Assembly: GCF_040954645.1 (NCBI RefSeq)
Contig: NC_092813.1
Location: 21,521,235-21,585,234, forward strand
Direction: 5' to 3'
Length of the DNA: 64,000 nucleotides
DNA from: Diabrotica undecimpunctata
Taxonomy: Eukaryota > Arthropoda > Insecta > Coleoptera > Chrysomelidae
A program made the translations under genes and the position numbers. The notes under the pieces were generated by a model. It did no database searches, had not been told where the DNA came from, and saw only the letters and a list, made by a program, of their open reading frames with translations. Positions 11,687 through 23,642 of this stretch are shown piece by piece; position 1 is the stretch's first letter; each line of letters opens with the position of its first letter.

Positions 11687-13303
11687 CACTTGAGTGCAAA
11701 AAAATCGACTCAAAATTATTTTGCGAAAGTTCGTCTCCTGTTTCAATCAAAAAAGGTGTAAATTTAAAATATTTAGTATACAATTATTAACCTCATTATT
11801 GAGTTTGAAAAAAGTTTTGATTTTTGGTAAATCGGGTGACGTATTACAAATAAATAATGCAATACGTAGAGAGTGGGTCAGAATTTGACTCATTGAAATC
11901 GACAAGCACCGACTTAACGCGTTCGGTGAACATCGTAAGCATAAATTTCCATAGCAACCCACTAATACATCAGTCAATTAAGTTCGCAACTTCATAACAA
12001 ATGGATACCACATCCGTCAAGGCAGCTCAAGCAGTAGCATTATTGAGAGAAGACCTGAGCCAGAGAGCCGTGGCAAATCGACTAAATTTAAGCCAATCTG
12101 CTGTGTCCCGAGTGTATCTTCGGTACCAAGATACTGGTGATTATGTCCGCCGACAAGGAGGAGGTCGTAAACGAATAACAACAGAGAGAGATGATCGATT
12201 TCTTGTATCTAAATCTTTGAGAAATCGACATTTGACTGGTGCTAATCTCAAAGAAGAGCTTAGAGAGGTTCGAGGTGTGGTTACCAGCGTTTGGACAGTC
12301 AGAAGGAGACTGAAAGCAGCCAACCTGACACCAAAAAGGGCAGCTACGGGTCCCAAGCTAACTGCAGCCCAGAAGCAAAGGCGACTAGAATTTGCTCGCG
12401 AACATCTGGATTGGGACGACTATCAATGGAGTCAGGTATTATTCTACGACGAAAGTAGGATCTGCCTACATGGCAACGACAAGAGGCGTCGAGTCTATAG
12501 AAGGCCAGGGGAACGATTTGCTCAATGTTGTATACGAGAAATTGTATCATATGGAGGCGGTTCTTGTATGTTTTGGGCAGGCATTTCTATGGATGGGAAA
12601 ACCGACTTGGTTTTCGTGCCTGGTGGAGGACGTGGAGGAGGTTTAACGGCGGACCGTTACATCAGAGATATTTTGGAGGAACATGTGGTTCCATACGCAG
12701 GATTTATTGGTAATGCCTTTATTTTATTGCATGATAATGCACGATGTCATACCGCACGAGTCACCACCACCTATCTGACTGAGATCGGTATACCTACAAT
12801 AAATTGGCCTGCGTTGAGCCCGGACATAAATCCAATAGAGCATGTTTGGGATGAGCTTAAACGAGGGGTCCGGAACAGAAATCATGCACCAAGGAGCATA
12901 ATGGAATTGAGAGCTGCACTTAATGATGAATGGGAAGCAAGGCCTCAAGAATTTATTAGAAAAGTCATCCGATCCATGCGAAATCGATTGGAAAGCGTAA
13001 TTAGGAGTAGGGGTGGTAATATTAAATACTGAATAATTAGGAAATTCATGTTGTAACTGATGATTTCTCTGTTCATAACGTCTTTCTTGCGTTAGTTCCA
13101 ATGATGAATATTTAGGAAACTCTGTTTGTATTGCATATTATTTTTAAAATGCGTCTTTCAAATAATGCAATAGAAGTTTTTGTAAGTTCAATAATAAAGT
13201 TGTTGTTTGCACATTACATTTTTTTATTTTCATAATTCTTACATTGAAACAGAAGGTGTAATCTCAAATATCGCTTTTGAGTCGATTTTTTTGCACTCAA
13301 GTG
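11687..13303 (+). mobile_element. Tc1/mariner-superfamily DNA transposon (complete)
   Basis: A 1,617-bp element with perfect 29-bp terminal inverted repeats beginning CACTTGAGTGC (11,687-11,715 and 13,275-13,303) and TA on both sides (11,685-11,686 and 13,304-13,305), the standard Tc1/mariner target duplication. It holds one transposase gene. The empty site is visible in the second Gypsy copy, where the gag tail is uninterrupted. Perfect terminal repeats and an open transposase suggest a young insertion. Confidence 0.95.
12001..13032 (+). CDS. Tc1-type transposase, DD34E, 343 aa, apparently intact
   Basis: Cut-and-paste transposase that binds the terminal repeats and catalyses excision and integration at TA. 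Starts at ATG 12,001, 285 bp inside the left terminus, and ends TGA; 343 residues is normal for Tc1 proteins. Residues about 10-50 form the first helix-turn-helix, followed by the GRKR basic motif (55-58) and a second helix-turn-helix (about 75-120). The catalytic triad is visible as D150 (in FYDES), D245 (in LLHDNARCH) and E280 (in SPDINPIEHVWDE), with 34 residues between the last two, the DD34E signature. No stop or frameshift is seen. A glycine-rich patch (208-215) matches the loop known in this family. No intron is apparent. It is the best candidate for a functional gene in the window. Confidence 0.93.
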   Translation: MDTTSVKAAQAVALLREDLSQRAVANRLNLSQSAVSRVYLRYQDTGDYVRRQGGGRKRITTERDDRFLVSKSLRNRHLTGANLKEELREVRGVVTSVWTVRRRLKAANLTPKRAATGPKLTAAQKQRRLEFAREHLDWDDYQWSQVLFYDESRICLHGNDKRRRVYRRPGERFAQCCIREIVSYGGGSCMFWAGISMDGKTDLVFVPGGGRGGGLTADRYIRDILEEHVVPYAGFIGNAFILLHDNARCHTARVTTTYLTEIGIPTINWPALSPDINPIEHVWDELKRGVRNRNHAPRSIMELRAALNDEWEARPQEFIRKVIRSMRNRLESVIRSRGGNIKY

Positions 13304-13588
13304 TAGATACGGTAATAATTTACAAAATTTTAATAATAATAACAGTAATTATAATAAACAACATTTTAATAACAGTACTAATAATAATAGACAAGATTTT
13401 AACAATAGAAGAAATACAGAACGACCTAACTATAACAGACAGGTAAATTATGTTCGAAGGAATAGAAGCTGCGAAGGCAGGGAACGAAGTAGTACAAGGC
13501 AGGAGAATGTGAGTAGAAGTCATAGTAGGGAAAGACATAGGACATCAGATCCAAGTGGTCAGATACAATCTGAGAATTCTAATAATCA

Positions 13589-13595
13589 AAATTTT
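13589..13595 (+). promoter_or_regulatory. Predicted -1 ribosomal frameshift site (gag-pol), copy I
   Basis: A AAT TTT is read in the gag frame, three codons before the gag stop (TAA 13,602-13,604). It is a canonical X XXY YYZ slippery heptamer, and the pol frame lies exactly -1 to gag and is open through the site. Confidence 0.7.
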
Positions 13596-16500
13596 GTGCA
13601 GTAAACTTTCTGAATTACAAGTTAGGCCATTGCTATTATGAAAAACCTTCTGAATTTATTTCTTTAGATGAAGAGAAAATTATTGAATCTATTAATTTAA
13701 TTTATATAAATGCTTTGGCCAAAAATAAAATGATTAAGATTATGATAGATACTGGTTCAGAAAGTACTTTAGTCTCGGAGAATTTTATTTTTAATACATT
13801 AAAACTATCAGATATAATAAAGATTCCAAAAATTAAAATTATTGGTGCAAATAATAAGAAGTTGGGTGAAATTGATAAACTAGCCAATTTTAAAATTAAT
13901 ATTCTTAATAAAGAAATTAATATGCAAGGATTTATTGTCAAGGATTTATGTGTTGATATATTAATGGGAAATGATGAATTGGAAAAGAAGAAAGTAAAGA
14001 TAGATTTTGAAGAAAAAATGGTAACTTTGGAAGGGCAAATAATTAAATTTATGCAGAAAGATGAGGTAGAAGAAGGAATAAGAGTTGATAGGATATTATT
14101 AAAAGAAAATAATGATGTTTATGAAGAAGAAATGTATTTTGATGGTAGGGAAATGTCCCAAAAGAATGTAAAGAATAATTATTGTAGTGAATATTTAAGG
14201 AATGGAAATTTTAAGCAGATGGATGCCTACGAGGCGGAGTGCGTAAAATTGGAAGCAAGGAATAATGAGTACATAATGAAGAATAATTTTATTTGTAAAG
14301 AAGAAGATATGATAAAAGTTTTAAATTGCCCTGCAGAATATAAATCAATAGTCATTTCCATATTGCAGCAACACAAGGGACTTGTCAATAAAGAAAATAG
14401 AATTGCACAAAATTATATCCATAGTATAAAAGTTAAAGAAGAAAAAGATTTTAAAACAAAATCATACCCAATACCATATAAATACAGAGAAGAAGTAAAC
14501 AAAACAATTAATAATATGTTAGAAGATGGGATCATTGAGAAGGCAGACACACGTTTTATTAACCCCATAGTAGTAGTACGAAAAAGATCAGGTGAAATCA
14601 GGTTATGTTTGGATGCAAGGAATATTAACAAGATTACTGAAAAGCAATTTGAAGCACCAATGAGTATAGATGGAATATTAGGAAGAATTACAGGAATGTC
14701 ATTTTTCACTAAAATCGATTTACAGCATAGTTTCTGGTTAATACCTCTAGAAAGAAAAAGTAGACAGTATACAGGATTTCAGATAGATGGAGTAGTATAT
14801 CAATTCAAAGTAGTACCATTTGGACTTCAATCATCTTGCAGTGCTCTATGTAGATGTCTTCATGATATTTTGGATCAATATGAACATTTTGTAATTCACT
14901 ACATTGATGATATATTAATTTTTTCTAAAACGGCTGAAGATCATGAGAAACACCTAAAAACTATAATAAATAGATTAGACAAAGTTGGACTAAAAATAAA
15001 TCAAGAAAAATGTACATTTTTTCAAAAAGAAGTCATATATCTAGGTTATAAACTTAACACTAAGGGAATCGAAATGGATCCAGAACGGACACAAGTCATT
15101 CAGGAATATAAAACACCACACAATTTAAGAACTTTAAGAGGATTTATTGGAATAATTAATTATTATAAAAGGATGATACCAGATCTAAGTATAAAAGAAA
15201 TTCCATTACTTGAACTACTGAGAAAAGGTGTAAAATAGAGATGGGATCAGAGAAGAGAACTAGCATTCCAAGAAATTAAAAACATTTTTCTGTCAAATTT
15301 GAAAATATACTATCCTGACTACACACAGCCATTCATATTAAGAACAGATGCATCAATAGAGAGATTATCAGGGGTATTATTACAAATACATGATGGGGTC
15401 GAATACCCAATACAATTAATTTCAAGAATTACAAAGCCACATGAAAAGGGTTACTCAGTTTCAGAATTAGAACTAGCAAGTATAATACACTGTGTCACAA
15501 AATTAAGATTTTATTTGTTGGGTAATGAATTTACAATAGAAACAGATCACCAAGCTTTAACGTCTATATTAAATAACAAATATGGAAACAGTAGAATACA
15601 TCGGTGGAGTCTAATACTTAGTGAATACTGCTTTGAAATCAAATACATTTCTGGAAAATCCAATATAGTGGCAGATGCTTTATCAAGGTTAGAAAATACA
15701 TCACAAAAAGGGCAGCGAACAATAAAAATTGGATTAAATCAATTAGTAGACAGTACTGGATTATATTCTAGAGAAGAAATTATAAGAGATCAGATCAATT
15801 TGAGTGAAAAACAAAAAGTCCTTAAGAAAGATGGAGTTTATTATAAAATAATAAATGGCATAGAAGTATATGTAATAACTAGAACTTTAGCAAAGAAAAT
15901 ATTGAAAAATTTACATAACAATTATATGCATATTGGTTCAAGAAAGCTATGGATGCTATTTAGGAACAATTATTTTGCAAAGAATGACATAAGTATAGCA
16001 AAAGAAATTACTACCCAATGCCCAATATGTCAACTAAACAAAGAAAAGAATTTCAAAAACCAGAACACATATAAATCTAATGTTGTATATGAAAAACTAA
16101 ATACAGTTTCCATGGATTTTATTTCAAATTTAGTTCTCAGTCCAACAGGAAAAAAGCATATACTAGTGATAGTTGATTTATATACAAAATTTATTAAACT
16201 ATATCCCTGCTCTAGAACAAATGTTAAAACATTAAAATTATATATTAATCAATTTTTCGAAGAAATAGGACCATTTAGAAATTGCATAATAGATAATGCT
16301 ACATATTTTAACAACCAAAAATTTCGGACATTTTGTGAGAAAAAGGGAATCAACATTCATTTACAAGTATCAGACATCCTCAGGCATATCCTGCAGAAAG
16401 ATATATTAAAGAAGTTATAAAATATTTAAGGATACTGTGCCAAAATCAACACGAAACTTGGCAGCAACATATACAACAAGTAGAGTATTTTTTAAATAAT

Positions 16501-16902
16501 ACACATAATTTGAATACAGAGGAAGTACCAGAATATTTAATGTTTGGTCATATAGGAAACAGAAAGTGGATTAGTGAATATAATCAGGATATGTTAGAAC
16601 AAGTAATGCAGAAAGTGAATAACCGAATTAGGAGGAAAGCTGAAAAATATATCAGAAGACAAAATCGAAATATAAAAAAACCAATCACATTTCAAAAAGG
16701 AGACCTAGTGTTAATTCGTTCACTTAGAAAAAGTAATGTTAAAGAAAACCGTTGTAAGAAATTACAACCAATGTTTGAAGGTCCATATACAATTGAAAAT
16801 CAGAATGGACTAAATAGTTATGTGTTAATAGATGCAGAGAACAGACTAAGAGGCATATTTCATATCAACGACATTTTTCAATATCATGAAGAGATTGAAT
16901 AA
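13596..16902 (+). pseudogene. Gypsy pol, copy I (nonsense codon and frameshift)
   Basis: Polyprotein with retropepsin (MIDTGSE near 13,745), reverse transcriptase (YIDDILIF, with YIDD at 14,900-14,911), RNase H (FILRTDAS near 15,345) and integrase (CPIC zinc ligands near 16,022; catalytic D at 16,115 and 16,292). TAG at 15,236-15,238 replaces a TGG (Trp) between RT and RNase H. A missing T near 16,365, in a TTTT/TTT run, shifts the frame just before the integrase glutamate, so the next 20 residues are out of frame; the true frame resumes at about 16,400-16,902. No expected activity. Compare copy II for the intact form. Confidence 0.9.
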
Positions 16903-17496
16903 TGATTTCTATACCTTTAATACAAATATAATAACACTAATAACTTACTGATATATCCATTTTATTCAATAGACTTGATTTGTTAAATGGTAGATGGTAG
17001 ATTTCATTATTTTGAATCAATTTGACATCATACTTGTTGAATTTTGTATATATGGAAATTAATTTGTACCCTAAAAATCATAATTTGGGGTTAGACACAA
17101 AATTGATACTATAATTGCTATAAAAATGTCTTTCTAATATAATAAAGTGAAAAAACTTACCAATTTATATTGATGAAAGTTATTTTGAATGGAAATAATT
17201 CTTAGATTTTGTCTATAAATAAACAGAACACCATATCGATTATATTTTTAATTAAGGTTATATTTCATTCTCTGATATCGCATCCATTGCCCCATTTGAC
17301 ATGACAGTTTGACCATAGAATAGCCGAACTGTGCTCCGTTGTTCTCTGTTTTGACATAGACAGCGAACAGGGATGTATTTAACACATTTTAAATAATAAA
17401 AAAAAATTGATTTATTAAATTTAATAAGGTATGAGAAAATTAATATTTAAAAAAATAATAAGTAAATTATTTATTTTAAATATTATTTTGGGGTAT
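16903..17496 (+). other. Noncoding 3' region of Gypsy copy I
   Basis: About 590 bp between pol and the 3' LTR with no credible ORF and no env. It is shared, inverted, with 19,733-20,325 of copy II. Just before the LTR there is a short purine-rich run (TTTTGGGGTAT), a weak candidate polypurine tract. Confidence 0.7.
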
Positions 17497-18301
17497 TGAT
17501 ACGATTAGGGTTTATAGAAAATAATTTATAAGTTATATACTACATAATATTAGATATTTGATTATTTTAAATAAGTTATATACTAGAGAAATTTATAAAA
17601 ATATATTTATGTGAGGGCATTTTAAGAAATTAGCATATAATAATTGTAAAAAGTTGTATTTTAGTAATTATAATGTGGTAAATAGATTTAAGTGAGCCAT
17701 GTGCCTAGGCAACCAACTATACAGTAAGTAATTTGACAGATAGAAATTAATCATAAGGGAATATAAAGTGGGGTTATAATAATATATTGTTTGAAATGTG
17801 TATTTTATTAAATTAGAGTGTTAGTTACTAATTTGAATGTTTATTCTGATCTGAAAAGCCTAAATGTCAACAAAATTATCAATGGAACATTAACGAATTC
17901 TCCAGAGTGCAGAATTTGACCTGTGTTTATGTTGGAACATTCTGGAATAATGATTATGGCGGTGGATCGAACAGATATTTTTTTCGAGAACATCTATATA
18001 GAAGTTAATAGAACGAATGGAACATGATCTCTTACCAGATGGTTCTGGAATATCAAAAAGGATATAAATACCCGTGATTTGGATTCAAGATGGCAGTTTT
18101 TAGTCTGAAGTCAGGCAGTCATGGAAGTTTTTAGTCAGAAGTCAAGCAGTTTATTATGAAAGTTAGTAGATTAGTTAGTGAAGTCAATTGTTCACAGTTT
18201 TAGTAAGTCAGTCAAGCAGTTTAATAAGAAATATGAAAGTTAGTTGGAGATAGTCCAATTGTTTAATGTAGTGAGTTAAATGAAAGGAAGGAATTAAAAT
18301 T
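17497..18301 (+). repeat. 3' LTR of Gypsy copy I, incomplete
   Basis: Starts TGATACGATTAGGG like the solo LTR. It lacks about 95 bp around 18,286 (compare 8,291-8,382) and stops at AAAATTATAT, where a short AT tract and inverted copy II begin. The rest of the LTR is missing, so insertion of copy II was accompanied or followed by a deletion. Confidence 0.85.
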
Positions 18302-18315
18302 ATATATATATATAT

Positions 18316-19732
18316 TGTTATGATGTGTTTTTTGTTTGAATGATGAGCAATGAGTATTTTTAATAATATATAGGGTTTTTATCGCGGTTCTCAAAGAATT
18401 AGCTTGTAAGTACTTTTTTAAATTATCTTTATTATAACTATTATGAAACACACATATATATCTAACCTAGTCAATGTAAATTTAAAATAAACTATCTTTA
18501 AACTGATATTCTTATAAAACTAATTAAATTCTATAGACAATCTAAAATTTAAACAAACTATCTTCAAAATTGAAATTGTTATGACACTAACTAAATTATA
18601 TTAACAAAATTTTGTACCTTTCTTTCACTGAATGCCTAAATGAACTGTTTTCCACTAAGTATATAGATTCTAATCACCACTGAATGTCTTCGTACTTCAG
18701 TTATCCTTGTTTTTTTGTGAAATTACTTTTTCCAATTATCAGCTTCTACCAATTTAAGATATAGTTTTCTTCACCAGCATTTATACACCACCAACCAAAC
18801 CAGCAAACAGCATTTATATTTATTCTTCTTTTCAATATACCAATATCCAATTATTATAAGTTGATTTATACTAATCTCCAACCACAATATAATTTAATTT
18901 CTTCCAATATACTTTTATAATCTTCAATAATTATTTGTGTATAATTATAAATGTGCATTAATTATATGCATAATTTTTAATCTTCATTTAACTCACTATA
19001 TTAAACAATTTGACTATTTGTACCTGATTCTCTGACTCCAAATAATCTTTCAAAATTCTTACTAAACTTTTCTGACTGACTTCTTGAAAATTCTGAACAA
19101 TTTACTTCACTAAATGTGTCTAATAACTTTCATAATAAACTGGCCTGACTTCTGACTAAAAACTTCCAAAAACTGCCATCTTGAATCCAAATCACGGGTA
19201 TTTATATGTTTTTGGATTTCTAGAACCATCTGGTAAGAGATCATGTTCCAATTTGTTCTATCAAATACTTGTCTGAATTTTCTGGAACAAACCATTTCGC
19301 AAACATGGCCATCTCCGGAGATCCAGAGAATTCCATTCTTTTCTATTAATAATTTTGTTTACATTTAGGCTTTTCAGATCAGAATATATAATTAAATTAG
19401 TAACTAACACTCTAATTTAATAAAATACACATTTCAAACAATATATTATATAACCCCACTTTATATTCCCTTATGATTAATTTCTATCTGTCAAATTACT
19501 CCGAGAGTATTTTTGGTTGCCTATGCACATGGCTCACTTATATATATTTACAATATTAAAATACAACTTTTTATAATTATTATATGCTAATTTCTTAAAA
19601 TGCCCTCACATAAATATATTTTTATTAAATTCTCTAGTATATAACTTATTTAAAATAATTAAATACTTTTTATATCTAATATTATGTAGTATATAACTTA
19701 TAAATTATTTTCTATAAACCCTAATTGTCACA
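18316..19732 (-). repeat. 3' LTR of Gypsy copy II
   Basis: 1,417 bp, from TGTGACAATTAGGG (at 19,732 reading minus) to CATAACA (18,316). Nearly identical to 25,377-26,793. Small frames inside it are not genes. Confidence 0.9.
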
Positions 19733-20325
19733 ATACCCCAAAAATAATATTTAAAATAAATAATTTACTTATTATTTTTTTAAATATTAATTTTCTCATA
19801 CCTTATTAAATTTAATAAATCAATTTTTTTTTATTTAAAATGTGTTAAATACATCCCTGTTCGCTGTCTATGTCAAAACAGAGAACAACGGAGCACAGTT
19901 CAGCTATTCTATGGTCAAACTGTCATGTCAAATGGAGCAATGGATGCGATATCAGAGAATAAAATATAACCTTAATTAAAAATATAATCTATATTGTGTT
20001 CTGTTTATTTATAGACAAAATCTAGGAAGCATTTCCATTCAAAATAACTTTCATCAATATAAATTGGTAAGTTTTTCCACTTTATTACATTAGAAAGACA
20101 TTTTTATAGCAATTATAGTATCTAATTTTGTGTCTAACCCCAAATTATGATTTTTAAGGTACAAATTAATTTCCATATATACAAAATTCAACAAGTATGA
20201 TGTCAAATTGATTCAAAATAATGAAATCTACCATCTACCATTTAACAAATCAAGTCTATTGAATAAAATGGATATATCAGTAAGTTATTAGTGTTATTAT
20301 GTTTGTGTTAAAGGTATAGAAAATA
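19733..20325 (-). other. Noncoding 3' region of Gypsy copy II
   Basis: Untranslated stretch between the pol stop and the 3' LTR, matching 16,903-17,496. No env frame. ATTTTTGGGGTAT immediately precedes the LTR and may serve as the polypurine tract. Confidence 0.7.
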
Positions 20326-23300
20326 TTATTCAATCTCTTCATGATATTGAAAAATGTCGTTGATATGAAATATGCCTCTTAGTCTGTTCTCTGCATCTAT
20401 TAACACATAACTATTTAGTCCATTCTGATTTTCAATTGTATATGGACCTTCAAACATTGGTTGTAATTTCTTACAACGGTTTTCTTTAACATTACTTTTT
20501 CTAAGTGAACGAATTAACACTTGGTCTCCTTTTTGAAATGTGATTGGTTTTTTTATATTTCGATTTTGTCTTCTGATATATTTTTCAGCTTTCCTCCTAA
20601 TTCGGTTATTCACTTTCTGCATTACTTGTTCTAACATATCCTGATTATATTCACTAATCCACTTTCTGTTTCCTATATGGCCAAACATTAAATATTCTGG
20701 TACTTCCTCTGTATTCAAATTATGTGTATTATTCAAAAAATATTCTACTTGTGGTATATGTTGCTGCCAAGTTTCGTGTTGATTTTGGCACAGTATCCTT
20801 AAATATTTTATAACTTCTTTAATATATCTTTCTGCAGGATTTGCCTGAGGATGTCTGATACTTGTAAAATGAATATTGATTCCCTTTTTCTCACAAAATG
20901 TCCGAAATTTTTGGTTGTTAAAATATGTAGCATTATCTATTATGCAATTTCTAAATGGTCCTATTTCTTCGAAAAATTGATTAATATATGATTTTAATGT
21001 TTTAACATTTGTTCTAGAGCAGGGATATAGTTTAATAAATTTTGTATATAAATCAACTATCACTAGTATATGCTTTTTTCCTGTTGGACTGAGAACTAAA
21101 TTTGAAATAAAATCCATGGAAACTGTATTTAGTTTTTCATATACAACATTAGATTTATATGTGTTCTGGTTTTTGAAATTCTTTTCTTTGTTTAGTTGAC
21201 ATATTGGGCATTGGGTAGTAATTTCTTTTGCTATACTTATGTCATTCTTTGCAAAATAATTGTCCCTAAATAGCATCCATAGCTTTCTTGAACCAATATG
21301 CATATAATTGTTATGTAAATTTTTCAATATTTTCTTTGCTAAAGTTCTAGTTATTACATATACTTCTATGCCATTTATTATTTTATAATATACCCCATCT
21401 TTCCTAAGGACTTTTTGTTTTTCACTCAAATTGATCTGATCTCTTATAATTTCTTCTTTAGAATATAATCCTGTACTTTCTACTAATTGATTTAATCCAA
21501 TTTTTATTGTGCGCTGCCCTTTTTGTGGTGTATTTTCTAACCTTGATAAAGCATCTGCCACTATATTGGATTTTCCAGAAATGTATTTGATTTCAAAGCA
21601 GTATTCACTAAGTATTAGACTCCACCGATGTATTCTACTGTTTCCATATTTGTTATTTAATATAGACGTTAAAGCTTGGTGATCTGTTTCTATTGTAAAT
21701 TCATTACCCAACAAATAAAATCTTAATTTTGTGACACAGTGTATTATACTTGCTAGTTCTAATTCTGAAACTGAGTAACCCTTTTCATGTGGCTTTGTGA
21801 TTCTTGAAATGAATTGTATTGGGTATTCGACCCCATCATGTATTTGTAATAATACCCCTGATAATCTCTCTATTGATGCATCTGTTCTTAGTATGAATGG
21901 CTGTGTATAGTCAGGATAGTATATTTTCAAATTTGACAGAAAAATGTTTTTAATTTCTTGGAATGCTAGTTCTCTTCTCTGATCCCATCTCCATTTTACA
22001 CCTTTTCTCAGTAGTTCAAGTAATGGAATTTCTTTTATACTTAGATCTGGTATCATCCTTTTATAATAATTAATTATTCCAATAAATCCTCTTAAAGTTC
22101 TTAAATTGTGTGGTGTTTTATATTCCTGAATGACTTGTGTCCGTTCTGGATCCATTTCGATTCCCTTAGTGTTAAGTTTATAACCTAGATATATGACTTC
22201 TTTTTGAAAAAATGTACATTTTTCTTGATTTATTTTTAGTCCCACTTGGTCTAATCTATTCATTATAATTTTTAGGTGTTTCTCATGATCTTCAGCCGTT
22301 TTAGAAAAAATTAAGATATCATCAATGTAGTGAATTACAAAATGTTCATATTGATCCAAAATATCATGAAGACATCTACATAGAGCACTGCAAGATGATT
22401 GAAGTCCAAATGGTACTACTTTGAATTGATATACTACTCCATCTATCTGAAATCCTGTATACTGTCTACTTTTTCTTTCTAGAGGTATTAACCAGAAACT
22501 ATGCTGTAAATCGATTTTAGTGAAAAATGACATTCCTGTAATTCTTCCTAATATTCCATCTATACTCATTGGTGCTTCAAATTGCTTTTCAGTAATCTTG
22601 TTAATATTCCTTGCATCCAAACATAACCTGATTTCACCTGATCTTTTTCGTACTACTACTATGGGGTTAATAAAACGTGTGTCTGCCTTCTCAATGATCC
22701 CATCTTCTAACATATTATTAATTGTTTTGTTTACTTCTTCTCTGTATTTATATGGTATTGGGTATGATTTTGTTTTAAAATCTTTTTCTTCTTTAACTTT
22801 TATACTATGGATATAATTTTGTGCAATTCTATTTTCTTTATTGACAAGTCCCTTGTGTTGCTGCAATATGGAAATGACTATTGATTTATATTCTTCAGGG
22901 CAATTTAAAACTTTCATCATATCTTCTTCTTTACAAATCACATTATTCTTCAATATGTACTCATTATTCCTTGCTTCCAATTTTACGCACTCCGCCTCGT
23001 AGGCATCCATCTGCTTAAAATTTCCATTCCTTAAATATTCACTACAATAATTATTCTTTACATTCTTCTGGGACATTTCCCTATCATCAAAATACATTTC
23101 TTCTTCATAAACATCATTATTTTCTTTTAATAATATCCTATCAACTCTTATTCCTTCTTCTACCTCATCTTTCTGCATAAATTTAATTATTTGCCCTTCC
23201 AAAGTTACCATTTTTTCTTCAAAATCTATCTTTACTTTCTTCTTTTCCAATTCATCATTTCCCATTAATATATCAACACATAAATCCTTGACAATAAATC

Positions 23301-23642
23301 CTTGCATATTAATTTCTTTATTAAGAATATTAATTTTAAAATTGGCTAGTTTATCAATTTCACCCAACTTCTTATTATTTGCACCAATAATTTTAATTTT
23401 TGGAATCTTTATTATATCTGATAGTTTTAATGTATTAAAAATAAAATTCTCCGAGACTAAAGTACTTTCTGAACCAGTATCTATCATAATCTTAATCATT
23501 TTATTTTTGGCCAAAGCATTTATATAAATTAAATTAATAGATTCAATAATTTTCTCTTCATCTAAAGAAATAAATTCAGAAGGTTTTTCATAATAGCAAT
23601 GGCCTAACTTGTAATTCAGAAAGTTTACTGCACAAAATTTTG
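20326..23642 (-). CDS. Gypsy Pol polyprotein (protease, RT, RNase H, integrase)
   Basis: An uninterrupted frame of about 1,100 codons, entered by -1 frameshift from gag; it has no own ATG near its start. Numbering from the TTG at 23,514: retropepsin DTGS at about 12-15; reverse transcriptase with LCLDARNINK, PFGLQSSCS and YIDD (396-399); RNase H starting at about 540 (RTDAS); integrase zinc finger with CPIC (about 770-773); catalytic core D801, D860 and E895 (HPQANPAERY). These process Gag-Pol, copy RNA into DNA and insert it. The C-terminal basic domain ends with FHINDIFQYHEEIE. No stop or shift is seen, unlike copy I, so this Pol may still be functional if Gag is supplied. Confidence 0.93.

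Larger units (their letters stand above)
10390..13604 (+). pseudogene. Gypsy gag, copy I (nonsense codon and transposon insertion)
   Basis: Gag would form the virus-like particle. Reading from ATG 10,390, the first about 180 residues are a highly charged coiled coil rich in MEEN/KKMEE repeats, cut by TAG at 10,930-10,932 where copy II has CAG (Gln). The frame resumes in a capsid-like domain (about 11,090-11,580) and an Asn/Arg-rich tail, into which the Tc1-type element is inserted at 11,685. The last part (13,306-13,604) continues after the transposon and ends NQNFVQ-stop. No zinc knuckle is visible; the basic, Asn-rich tail may bind RNA instead. Upstream of the insertion the frame is otherwise open. 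Confidence 0.85.
9969..18301 (+). mobile_element. Gypsy (Ty3-type) LTR retrotransposon, family LTR-B, copy I, degenerate
   Basis: The element consists of a truncated 5' LTR (9,969-10,248), primer binding site, gag, pol and a truncated 3' LTR (17,497-18,301). It carries a Tc1-type insertion in gag, a nonsense codon in gag (10,930), a nonsense codon in pol (15,236) and a one-base deletion in the integrase region near 16,365. Copy II (18,316-26,793) is the intact reference for these calls. There is no env ORF between pol and the 3' LTR. Domain order PR-RT-RNaseH-IN places it in Gypsy/Metaviridae. Confidence 0.9.

Noticed and set aside
12344..13101. Other frames within the Tc1 transposon
   Set aside because: Shadows of the transposase frame, without motifs.
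19110..19295. 61-codon minus ORF present in both LTRs of Gypsy copy II
   Set aside because: Its presence in both LTRs follows from LTR identity; the copy I LTRs do not keep it.
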